Source: Pseudomonas sp. Root71
GTDB taxonomy: Bacteria; Pseudomonadota; Gammaproteobacteria; Pseudomonadales; Pseudomonadaceae
Length of the DNA stretch: 64,000 nt
Reading direction: 5' to 3'
NCBI RefSeq assembly: GCF_001429045.1
Contig: NZ_LMHY01000028.1
Location: 1-64,000 of the forward strand
Below, piece after piece: positions 25,281 through 32,684 of the stretch. Numbering within the stretch: position 1 is the stretch's first letter; each line of letters starts with the position of its first letter. The notes beneath the pieces are model-generated. The model had not been told where the DNA came from. It saw nothing but the letters and a program-made list of their open reading frames with translations, and ran no database searches. The translations under genes were made by a program, and so were the position numbers.

Positions 25281-26624
25281 TTACAGGATGCGGTAAAGCA
25301 ACCGCTCTATCCGCACACGGCTCACGCGCTTGAGGAACTTGGCCACGCCCGCCGGGTACTCGGCCAGGGTTTCCAGGTTCTGGAAGTGCTCGATGCGCCG
25401 GGTGTGCTGGAAGATCTCCGCCAGCTCTTTGCCACGCGGTTCCAGCAGTTCGCCATGGGGGTCATCGATCAACAAGGCGTTTTCCAGATCGAGTCGAAAC
25501 GCCCGCGGGTTGAGGTTGTTGCCGGTCAGCAAGGTATAGCGCCGGTCGATCCACATGCCCTTGAGGTGATAGGTGTTGTCGCCATCTCGCCACAGGTGCA
25601 GGTTCAACTGCCCGCTGTTTATGTTGCGTTGATGACGCTTGGCAAACCGGCGCAAGCTGATTTCGTACAGGTACGGCAGCGCCGAAATGACCCGGAAGGG
25701 TTCGCTCGGCGGAATGTAGAAATCGTTGGCCGTCTTGTCGCCGACCACAATGTCGATCTTCACCCCACGGGCCAGTGCGCGGTTGATCTCGCGGATGATC
25801 GCCAGCGGCAGGTTGAAGTACGGCGTGCAAATGGTCAGTTGCTGCTGGGCGCTGGCGATCAGTTCGCAGATCACCCGGTTCAACGGATTGTTCTTGCCGA
25901 CGCCAAGCAGCGGGCTGACGGACAAACCGGTCCTGTCGGTGGTGCCCTGCGTGGTGTCGTACGCCGCGTGCTTGAGGCGGCTGCGCAGGTCACCAATGTC
26001 ATTGCGCAGGCTGCGGGTGGTCGGCAGGTTCGGCAGGTCGAGGCGGTGCACCGCCTTGGACGCCACCAGGCCGTGCTGCACCAGGTGCTGCATCGAATCG
26101 GCCAGTTCACGATTGTGCAACAGGTGATAGCGGTCGTAGCGGTACTTGTCGAACTTGTGCAGATAGACGTTGTTCAGGCTCGCGCCGCTGTAGATCACCC
26201 AGTCATCGATCACGAAGCCTTTAAGGTGCAACACACCGAACAGCTCGCGGGTTTGTACCGGGACGCCGTAGATCGGCACTTCGCTGGCATGGGTACGGGT
26301 CACTTCCTGATACCACGCGGAGTTTCCCGGCTGCTTGCCGGCACCGATAAGGCCGCGCTGGGCGCGCAGCCAGTCGACGACCACCACCACGTCCAGTTCC
26401 GGACGCGCCAGTTTGGCCGCGTGCAAGGCATCGAGTATTTCCTGGCCGGCTTCATCCTGTTGCAGGTACAGCGCAACGATGTAGATACGCCGGGTCGCGC
26501 TGGCAATTTTCTCCAGCAGGCAACGACGGAATTCGGCAGCGCCGGCGAGGACGCTGACGGCATCGGCCGTCAGCGGAAAACTGCGCAACTTGGGCAGCAG
26601 GGAGCGTTTGAAAAGCGACGGCAT
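25281..26624 (-). CDS. pssA: CDP-diacylglycerol-serine O-phosphatidyltransferase (PLD type)
   Basis: 447 residues from ATG 26624 (MPSLFKRSLLPKL), close to the 451 of E. coli PssA. Two phospholipase-D-like HKD motifs are seen: VLHLKGFVIDDWVIYSG with SGASLNN near residue 135, and TYHLKGMWIDRRYTLLTG with TGNNLNPRA near residue 355. It joins serine to CDP-diacylglycerol to give phosphatidylserine, the precursor of phosphatidylethanolamine. This is the gammaproteobacterial, membrane-associated form. Its upstream region is shared with a divergent TetR gene and holds a REPIN. Confidence 0.92.
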   Translation of the reverse strand: MPSLFKRSLLPKLRSFPLTADAVSVLAGAAEFRRCLLEKIASATRRIYIVALYLQQDEAGQEILDALHAAKLARPELDVVVVVDWLRAQRGLIGAGKQPGNSAWYQEVTRTHASEVPIYGVPVQTRELFGVLHLKGFVIDDWVIYSGASLNNVYLHKFDKYRYDRYHLLHNRELADSMQHLVQHGLVASKAVHRLDLPNLPTTRSLRNDIGDLRSRLKHAAYDTTQGTTDRTGLSVSPLLGVGKNNPLNRVICELIASAQQQLTICTPYFNLPLAIIREINRALARGVKIDIVVGDKTANDFYIPPSEPFRVISALPYLYEISLRRFAKRHQRNINSGQLNLHLWRDGDNTYHLKGMWIDRRYTLLTGNNLNPRAFRLDLENALLIDDPHGELLEPRGKELAEIFQHTRRIEHFQNLETLAEYPAGVAKFLKRVSRVRIERLLYRIL

Positions 26625-26709
26625 AGGGCTCGCAATGGGTCGAATCCGAAGAACCCATGAGCTTACACCATGCAAAGGTTCGGGTCTTGTTACCGTCTGT
26701 AATGTCCCC

Positions 26710-26776
26710 TTCGCGAGCAGGCTCGCTCTCACTGGCTGAATGCATTCCCATGTGGGAGCGAGCCTGCTCGCGAAGA
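26710..26776. repeat. REPIN (inverted REP pair)
   Basis: A left REP copy (TTCGCGAGCAGGCTCGCTCT) and its near-complement (26751-26775, TGTGGGAGCGAGCCTGCTCG plus CGAAG) flank 20 bases. It sits between the divergent pssA and TetR genes, ending about 30 bases before the TetR promoter. Confidence 0.85.
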
Positions 26777-26805
26777 CCATTTATCAGGCACTAGAAAAAT
26801 ATCGA

Positions 26806-26834
26806 TTGACCATGGAGAACGATCGTTCTACTGT
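26806..26834 (+). promoter_or_regulatory. TetR-gene promoter with an embedded palindromic operator
   Basis: TTGACC (26806-26811), 17 bases, TACTGT (26829-26834) form a sigma-70 promoter. The spacer contains the perfect 14-base palindrome AGAACGATCGTTCT (26816-26829), a typical size for a TetR half-site pair. Transcription would start about 26841, one base before the regulator's ATG. Binding of the regulator here would block RNA polymerase, i.e. autorepression. Confidence 0.65.
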
Positions 26835-26841
26835 TTGTCAC

Positions 26842-27405
26842 ATGAACGAAATCACTAGCAACGACACACGCGACATCATTCTGGATGTCACCGAAAAGTT
26901 GATCTACAAAAGTGGCATAGCCGCCACTGGCATGGATCTTCTGGTGAAAACCGCCGGCGTCTCCAGAAAAAGCGTCTACCGCTACTTCGCCAACAAGGAC
27001 GAACTGGTTGTGGCGGCCCTGCAACGCCGCGACCAGCGCTGGATGCACTGGTACAGAGGCGCAGTCGGCCAGGCACAAACCCCGGCCGAGCGACTGCTCA
27101 ACCTGTTTACCGTACTCAAGTCGTGGTTCGCCTGCGAAGGTTTCCGCGGCTGCGCCTTCATCAACACCAGCGGCGAAACCGGCGACCCGCAAGACCCGGT
27201 GCGCCTGGTCGCCAAAGAACATAAACAGAAGCTGCTCGACTACCTGTGCGAGCTGTGTACCGAACATGGCGCCGAGGATCCGCAACTGCTGGCCAGACAG
27301 CTGCTGATCCTGATCGACGGTGCCATTACCGTGGCGCTTGTAATGGGTGATCACAGTGCCGCCGATAATGCGCAATGCATGGCGCGAAAGTTATTGGACC
27401 TGTAG
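26842..27405 (+). CDS. TetR-family transcriptional regulator
   Basis: 187 residues from ATG 26842 (MNEITSNDTRDIILD). Earlier in-frame ATGs at 26740 and 26812 lie in or before the promoter and are rejected. The helix-turn-helix spans residues 10-55: GIAATGMDLLVKTAGVSRKS followed by VYRYFANKDELV. The C-terminal ligand domain has the CAFINTSGE motif seen in a subgroup of TetR proteins with a conserved Cys. No Shine-Dalgarno sequence precedes the ATG and the predicted start of transcription is next to it, suggesting a leaderless message. The DUF1348 gene 55 bases downstream is the best candidate co-regulated gene. Confidence 0.85.
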   Translation: MNEITSNDTRDIILDVTEKLIYKSGIAATGMDLLVKTAGVSRKSVYRYFANKDELVVAALQRRDQRWMHWYRGAVGQAQTPAERLLNLFTVLKSWFACEGFRGCAFINTSGETGDPQDPVRLVAKEHKQKLLDYLCELCTEHGAEDPQLLARQLLILIDGAITVALVMGDHSAADNAQCMARKLLDL

Positions 27406-27460
27406 CAACCTGATCAAGCTCGACAATTGTTTGAACTTTAACTTGATACGGAGACTTGAA

Positions 27461-27937
27461 ATGTCTAACGCCGAAGTTCGTCCGCCATTACCCCCATTCA
27501 CCCGTGAATCGGCGATTGAAAAAGTTCGCCTGGCCGAAGACGGCTGGAACTCCCGCGATCCCGAGCGTGTGTCCCTGGCCTACACCCTGGACACCCAATG
27601 GCGCAACCGCGCCGAGTTCGCCCACAACCGCGAAGAGGCCAAGGGCTTCCTGACCCGCAAATGGGCCAGGGAACTGAACTACCGGCTGATCAAGGAGCTC
27701 TGGGCATTTACCGACAATCGCATTGCCGTGCGTTATGCCTATGAATGGCACGACGACTCAGGTAACTGGTTCCGCTCCTACGGCAACGAAAACTGGGAGT
27801 TCAACGAGGACGGCCTGATGGCCCGCCGCTTCGCCTGCATCAACGACATGCCGATCAAGGAAAGCGAACGCAAGTTCCACTGGCCGCTGGGGCGTCGGCC
27901 TGACGATCATCCGGGGCTGTCGGATCTGGGCTTGTAA
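27461..27937 (+). CDS. DUF1348 / NTF2-like (SnoaL-fold) protein
   Basis: 158 residues; ATG 27461 preceded by ACGGAGAC. The whole protein matches the nuclear-transport-factor-2-like family DUF1348, rich in Trp and Arg: WNSRDPERVSLAYT, TQWRNRAEFAHNREEAKGFL and YEWHDDSGNWFRSYGNENW. The fold makes a cone-shaped pocket in which many members bind or isomerise small molecules; no reaction is established for this family. It lies directly after a TetR gene on the same strand, so it may be the target that responds to the regulator's ligand. A REPIN closes the unit. Confidence 0.85.
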   Translation: MSNAEVRPPLPPFTRESAIEKVRLAEDGWNSRDPERVSLAYTLDTQWRNRAEFAHNREEAKGFLTRKWARELNYRLIKELWAFTDNRIAVRYAYEWHDDSGNWFRSYGNENWEFNEDGLMARRFACINDMPIKESERKFHWPLGRRPDDHPGLSDLGL

Positions 27938-27956
27938 TTCAGCTTCACGCTAAACC

Positions 27957-28047
27957 CTGTGGGAGCGGGCTTGCTCGCGAAAGCGGTGTGTCAGCCAACA
28001 TTTATGCTGGATCTGGCGGCCTCTTCGCGAGCAAGCCCGCTCCCACA
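27957..28047. repeat. REPIN (inverted REP pair)
   Basis: A 24-base perfect inverted repeat: 27958-27981 (TGTGGGAGCGGGCTTGCTCG plus CGAA) against 28024-28047, with 42 bases between. It separates the DUF1348 gene from the TSUP gene. Confidence 0.9.
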
Positions 28048-28127
28048 TTGGTGTTGTGTTGTTAGTGTGGGTAACATGTCGCCCCTTCCCCGCAGCCCTT
28101 CCTGCACCCGCCGATTAAGCCGATCCC

Positions 28128-28907
28128 ATGCCTTTCGAACTTAGCGTTGACCTCTCCACCCTGGCCATCCTGGCCCTTGTCGCTTTTGTTGCCGGTTTCA
28201 TCGACGCCATCGCCGGTGGCGGTGGGCTGTTGACCACTCCTGCCTTGCTGACCGCCGGCCTGCCGCCGCACCTGGTGCTGGGCACCAACAAACTCAGTTC
28301 GACCTTCGGCTCGGCCATTGCCAGTTTCACCTTCTACCGCCGCAAGTTGTTCCACCCCGCGCAATGGGTCCACGCCATCGTCGGCACTCTGGTCGGCGCG
28401 CTGACCGGTGCCGTGGTCGCCCATTACCTGCCGGCGGAATGGCTGAACAAAATGCTGCCGGTGATCGTTTTCGCTTGCGGTGTCTATCTCTTGTTTGGCG
28501 GTACGCCGAAAGCGCCGCTGGATAGCAACGCACCGATCAAGAAAAAGTGGCAGTCGACCCAAGGCTTCAGCCTCGGCTTCTATGACGGCGTGGCCGGTCC
28601 CGGCACGGGTGCGTTCTGGACCGTGAGCAGCCTGCTGCTCTACCCCATCGACCTGGTGAAGGCCAGCGGCGTGGCGCGCAGCATGAACTTCGTCAGCAAC
28701 GCGGCGGCACTATCGATCTTCATCTTTTCCGGTCAGGTGGATTGGGTCATCGGCCTGTGCATGGGCTCATCGTTGATGGTCGGCGCCTTCTTCGGCGCTC
28801 GCACCGCCATCAGCGGCGGCGCGAAATTCATTCGCCCGGTGTTCATCACCGTGGTGCTGGGCCTGACCGTGCGCCTAGCCTGGCAGCACTGGTTCAGCGT
28901 GGCCTAA
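28128..28907 (+). CDS. TSUP-family permease (TauE/SafE, YfcA-like)
   Basis: 259 residues with seven or eight hydrophobic helices. Two copies of the family repeat are visible: VAGFIDAIAGGGGLLTTPAL with LGTNKLSSTFGSA near the start, and GFYDGVAGPGTGAFWTV with SNAAALSIFIFSG in the second half. TSUP proteins are proton-coupled exporters or importers of sulfite, sulfoacetate, taurine-derived and related anions; the substrate of YfcA is not settled. ATG 28128. The last 33 bases overlap the convergent nudC gene. Confidence 0.85.
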   Translation: MPFELSVDLSTLAILALVAFVAGFIDAIAGGGGLLTTPALLTAGLPPHLVLGTNKLSSTFGSAIASFTFYRRKLFHPAQWVHAIVGTLVGALTGAVVAHYLPAEWLNKMLPVIVFACGVYLLFGGTPKAPLDSNAPIKKKWQSTQGFSLGFYDGVAGPGTGAFWTVSSLLLYPIDLVKASGVARSMNFVSNAAALSIFIFSGQVDWVIGLCMGSSLMVGAFFGARTAISGGAKFIRPVFITVVLGLTVRLAWQHWFSVA

Positions 28908-29705
28908 GCGCCGCGCCACATAGACGTCGATCAGGTAACGGGCAATCGAGCGTGACGCCGGCAACGGCGGCAGCTCGTGCACGTTGAACCACTGGGCGTC
29001 CTCGATCTCGTCTTCCTGACAGACGATCTCGCCACCGGCATATTCGGCGTGAAAGCCAAGCATCATCGAGTGCGGGAACGGCCAGCACTGGCTGCCCATG
29101 TACTGGATGTTCCTGACCTCGATGCTCACCTCTTCGCGAACCTCGCGAATCAGGCAGTCCTCGGCCGATTCGCCCGGTTCGGCGAACCCCGCCAATGTGC
29201 TGTAGACACCGCTGACAAAACGCGGTGAACGTGCCAACAGCACTTCATCGCCTCGAGTCACCAGGACAATCATGCTCGGCGAAATCCGTGGGTAGCTGCG
29301 CAGATCACATGGCTGGCAATACATCGCGCGCTCGCGCGGCACCTGGGTCATGGCCTGACCGCAGTTACCGCAAAAGCGGTGCTCCCGGGCCCACGTGCCG
29401 ATCTGCGCGGCGTAACCGAGCACCTTGTACAGCGTGTGATCGCCTTCGAGCATGAACGCCCGCAGGCCTTTCCAGTTGCAACCCGGCACTTCGCTGTGGC
29501 TGCGCAACTCCAGCAGATAGACCGGCTCGCCATCGAGGTGACCGATGCCATGCTCGGCCAGAATCGACAGGTCCTGACGTTTCAGCCATTCGCGCGCGAA
29601 CAGTGCGCCGTTGTCATCGAACAGAAAGCCTTCGGGGCTGCGCGCGATGGCCCAGCCGCCGGGTTGATCGGTGTCCAGTACTGCGGTGGTCCAGCGAGGA
29701 ATCAT
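28875..29705 (-). CDS. nudC: NAD+ diphosphatase / RNA deNADding enzyme
   Basis: 276 residues. The zinc ribbon is present (CGNC and CQPC near residues 112-133), then the Nudix box GFAEPGESAEDCLIREVREE and, after it, SQCWPFPHSMM, the NudC marker that in E. coli reads SQPWPFPxS; here Cys replaces the first Pro. It splits NAD(H) to NMN(H) and AMP and removes NAD caps from RNA. It starts seven bases after the isomerase gene on the same strand, so the two form an operon. Its 3' end overlaps the TSUP gene. Confidence 0.93.
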   Translation of the reverse strand: MIPRWTTAVLDTDQPGGWAIARSPEGFLFDDNGALFAREWLKRQDLSILAEHGIGHLDGEPVYLLELRSHSEVPGCNWKGLRAFMLEGDHTLYKVLGYAAQIGTWAREHRFCGNCGQAMTQVPRERAMYCQPCDLRSYPRISPSMIVLVTRGDEVLLARSPRFVSGVYSTLAGFAEPGESAEDCLIREVREEVSIEVRNIQYMGSQCWPFPHSMMLGFHAEYAGGEIVCQEDEIEDAQWFNVHELPPLPASRSIARYLIDVYVARRLGHAEPVLPG

Positions 29706-29711
29706 GGTTAA

Positions 29712-30524
29712 TCAATCCAGAAATTCGGGTTTCTGTTTGCTCATATGGGCGGCCATGGCCACGCGCAGATCGGTGGATTGCAACATGGCGGCGTTCCAGG
29801 TGGCGATGTATTCGAGGCCGTCATCGATGCGATGGTCACGCATGTAGCTGATCATCTCCTTGGTGCCGGTGACCGCGATCGGTGACTTGCCGGCGATTTC
29901 CCGGGCAATACCCATGACGCCGTCGAGCAGGCTGGCGCTGTCGCTGTAGACGCGATTGACCAGGCCCATGCTCCGCGCTTCATCGGCGCCAAAAGTGCGA
30001 CCAGTGTAAGCCAGTTCGCGCAGCATGCCGTCACCGATGATTCGCGGCAAGCGTTGCAGCGTGCCAACGTCGGCGGCCATACCGATGTCGATTTCCTTGA
30101 TCGAAAACTGTGCGTCCTCGGCGGCATAACGCATGTCGCACGCGGCGATCAGGTCGATGGCGCCCCCCAGGCAGTAACCCTGAATGGCCGCAAGCACCGG
30201 TTTGCGGCAGTTATCGACGGCATTGAACGAAGCTTGCAGGGTGAGGATCTTGCGCCGCAACAGGCGCGCGTTGCGTCCCACGTCCTTGCCCAGTTCATTG
30301 GCCACGCCGGCCAGCATCATCAGGTCGATCCCCGAGGAGAAATGCTTGCCTGCTCCGCTGAGGACCACCACCCGCACTTCATCGGTGTCGTCGATCCACT
30401 GAAAGATCTCGACGATCTCGCTCCAGAACGCCGCGTTCATCGAGTTGATCTTCTCCGGGCGGTTGATCTGCACATGGGCGATTTTATCGACCAGTTCGAC
30501 GTTGAACGCAGTGTACTGAGACAT
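29712..30524 (-). CDS. Crotonase-family enzyme, delta(3,5)-delta(2,4)-dienoyl-CoA isomerase type
   Basis: 270 residues from ATG 30524 (MSQYTAFNVELVD); the longer open frame upstream is non-coding. The crotonase oxyanion-hole segments are SSGIDL and GYCLGGAIDL. The stretch AIDLIAACDMRYAAEDAQFS followed by IKEIDIGMAADVGTLQRLP matches the mammalian ECH1 dienoyl-CoA isomerase, with its three acidic catalytic residues in place (Asp of AIDL, Glu of KEID, Asp of AADVG). That enzyme shifts double bonds during beta-oxidation of odd-position unsaturated fatty acids. Simple hydratases have a different residue set, so the isomerase call is favoured. First gene of the operon with nudC. Confidence 0.85.
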   Translation of the reverse strand: MSQYTAFNVELVDKIAHVQINRPEKINSMNAAFWSEIVEIFQWIDDTDEVRVVVLSGAGKHFSSGIDLMMLAGVANELGKDVGRNARLLRRKILTLQASFNAVDNCRKPVLAAIQGYCLGGAIDLIAACDMRYAAEDAQFSIKEIDIGMAADVGTLQRLPRIIGDGMLRELAYTGRTFGADEARSMGLVNRVYSDSASLLDGVMGIAREIAGKSPIAVTGTKEMISYMRDHRIDDGLEYIATWNAAMLQSTDLRVAMAAHMSKQKPEFLD

Positions 30525-31088
30525 GCCAATGATCCTTTTGCGGGCAAAAATGAGGTCCGAACTATAACAAGGCATGAAGGTGGGCAGTAAGGCAGTGGTT
30601 TGGCCAAATGCGGGACTCAAAAAACACGCACCACAATAGTGCGCGCCTGATATATCACGTCGCACATTTATATGACTGCCCAGTGACTTTTTGAGGCCCG
30701 AACGCAAAAAAACATGCACTTCGTCGGGGCGTTTGCACCTCGATCAGGCACGTCCGTTCCGCTACAAACCGATTGTCGAACAATTTTGCCATCTGCCCTT
30801 TACCGCTCTAAGTTCTGGCCTAGACTCACTTTCTCAAGGCGAAACCGGTCGGTCACAAAATGGAAAAATAGTCGAAACTTTTTCCAATCCCGATCGGTCC
30901 TCTGACAAGAAGGTGCGTTGCGACTGGTGCAATCTTTGCAACGGCTGATTCAACCCTTTTGCTTCGACTCGACGCATTGGGCAGCGCTTGCTCACTGATG
31001 CGCAGCGCGTTTGCGCCGGCCACGGGAAATGGCCATGAAACACCGTTTGCCAGACCTAAGAATTAGATCAACAACACGGGAGATTCAT
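30525..31088. other. Divergent intergenic region upstream of glgA
   Basis: 564 bases, AT-richer than the genes, between the divergent isomerase gene and glgA. It holds the TGGAAAAA hairpin at 30861-30886, a near direct repeat (CGGTCGGTC at 30845-30853, CGATCGGTC at 30891-30899) flanking that hairpin, and a second weak inverted repeat CGTTGC/GCAACG (30916-30921, 30938-30943). A frame at 30691-30948 lacks a ribosome binding site and is not called. The glgA promoter should lie here; I could not fix it. Confidence 0.5.
30861..30886 (+). promoter_or_regulatory. Inverted repeat upstream of glgA
   Basis: A perfect 8-bp inverted repeat, TGGAAAAA (30861-30868) and TTTTTCCA (30879-30886), with a 10-base spacer. 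Near direct repeats lie on either side. It could be a regulator site for the alpha-glucan operon or a weak terminator; it is followed by no T run outside its own arm. Confidence 0.4.
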
Positions 31089-32672
31089 ATGATCAGTACG
31101 GCTTTGGAAATACAGGGAGAGCGTGCTCATCAGGTCGGCGAATCGAGCGCCGTAACTGCCGCAAACACCCAACCCGCCAGCGTTCCAGGCACCAGGACGC
31201 TGACCCCGGCAGCCAACCAGAATCCGAACCGTAAGAAAGTCCTGTTCGTCACCTCGGAAATTGCCGACCTGGTGAAAACCGGTGGCCTGGGCGATGTTTC
31301 CGCAGCACTGCCGCGGGCCATGGCCCATCTGCACGATGTACGGGTGTTGATCCCCGGTTACCCGCAAGTGCTGCACAGCGAGAACCCCATTCATATCATC
31401 GGTGAGCTTGGCGGCCATGCTGCGTTGCCACCGTGCAAGATCGGGCGCATGGACATGCCCGATGGCCTGGTCATTTACGTGTTGATCTGCCCCGAACTCT
31501 ACGAGCGCGAAGGTTCACCCTACGGCGCCAACAACGGCCGCGACTGGCCGGATAACCATATCCGTTTCGCCCGCCTGGGCCTGGCGGCGGCTGATATTGC
31601 CGCCAATCTCGCGCAGATCCACTGGTGCCCGGACCTGGTGCACGCCCACGACTGGCCCGCCGGCCTGGCCCCTGCCTACATGCACTGGCGTGGGCAGCGC
31701 ACACCGACGCTTTTCACCATCCACAACCTGGCCTATCAAGGTGTGACCAGCCTGGGCTCGTGCCCCGAACTGGGCATTCCCCAACACGCGCTGCAACAGG
31801 AAGGCATGGAGTTCTACGGCAAAATGTCGTTCCTCAAGGCCGGAATGGCCTATTCGAGCCACATCACCACGGTCAGCGCGACCTACGCCCAGGAAATCAC
31901 CACCCCGGATTTCGGCTGCGGCCTGGACGGTTTCCTCGCCGCCAAGACCCAGCAAGGCCTGCTCAGTGGCATTCCCAACGGCATCGATGAAAGCTGGGAT
32001 TCGGCGACCGACCCGCACCTGTTCTGCCCGTTCGACATCGGCGACTGGGATGGCAAGGCCGTGAACGCCGCCCATGTCCGCGAACTGTTCGGCCTGAAAG
32101 ACTCCGAAGGACCGCTGTTCGCCGTGGTTTCGCGCCTGGTTTATCAGAAAGGCCTGGACCTGACAGAGGCGGTGTCCGAGTACATCGTCAAAAATGGCGG
32201 GCAGATCGCGATCATCGGTCGCGGCGAGCCGGAAGAAGAACAGGCCATGCGTGAACTGGCCCTGCGCTTCCCCGGGCAGATCGGCGTGCGCATCGGCTTC
32301 AACGAAACCGACGCCCGGCGCATGTTTGCCGGCAGCGACTTCCTGCTGATGCCTTCGCGATACGAGCCATGCGGCCTGAGCCAGATGTACGCCCAGCGCT
32401 TCGGCTCGTTGCCGGTGGCACGCAACACCGGCGGTCTTGCCGACACCATCGAAAACGGCGTGACCGGTTTCCTGTTCGATGAATCCACGGTGCAGAGCTA
32501 TCAGGAAGCCCTGAGCCGCGCGTTCAAGGTGTTCGCCTTTCCCGGCCTGCTGCACGCCATGCGCTGCCGGGCCATGGCGGCGCCGTTCAACTGGTGCAAG
32601 GCGGTCGAACCCTACGCCGAGCTCTACGAACAGCTTGTGGCCAAGGCATTGGGGAAATCGCACAAACAGTAA
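31089..32672 (+). CDS. glgA: Glycogen synthase
   Basis: 527 residues from ATG 31089 with GGGAG ahead. A GT5 glycosyltransferase: KTGGLGDV at 63-70 binds the nucleotide sugar, and the C-terminal Rossmann half has SRLVYQKGLDL and MPSRYEPCGLSQMYAQRFG. It extends alpha-1,4-glucan from a sugar nucleotide. About 48 extra Ser/Thr/Pro/Gln-rich residues precede the point where E. coli GlgA begins (KKVLFVTSEIADLVKTGG), which may be a species-specific tail or a mis-set start. First gene of glgA-treZ-malQ-treY. No glgC is present in the window, so the source of ADP-glucose is not shown. Confidence 0.93.
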   Translation: MISTALEIQGERAHQVGESSAVTAANTQPASVPGTRTLTPAANQNPNRKKVLFVTSEIADLVKTGGLGDVSAALPRAMAHLHDVRVLIPGYPQVLHSENPIHIIGELGGHAALPPCKIGRMDMPDGLVIYVLICPELYEREGSPYGANNGRDWPDNHIRFARLGLAAADIAANLAQIHWCPDLVHAHDWPAGLAPAYMHWRGQRTPTLFTIHNLAYQGVTSLGSCPELGIPQHALQQEGMEFYGKMSFLKAGMAYSSHITTVSATYAQEITTPDFGCGLDGFLAAKTQQGLLSGIPNGIDESWDSATDPHLFCPFDIGDWDGKAVNAAHVRELFGLKDSEGPLFAVVSRLVYQKGLDLTEAVSEYIVKNGGQIAIIGRGEPEEEQAMRELALRFPGQIGVRIGFNETDARRMFAGSDFLLMPSRYEPCGLSQMYAQRFGSLPVARNTGGLADTIENGVTGFLFDESTVQSYQEALSRAFKVFAFPGLLHAMRCRAMAAPFNWCKAVEPYAELYEQLVAKALGKSHKQ

Positions 32673-32684
32673 GAGGCTTTGAAG

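Noticed and set aside
30691..30948. Open frames upstream of glgA
   Set aside because: Composition and lack of a start signal point to regulatory DNA.
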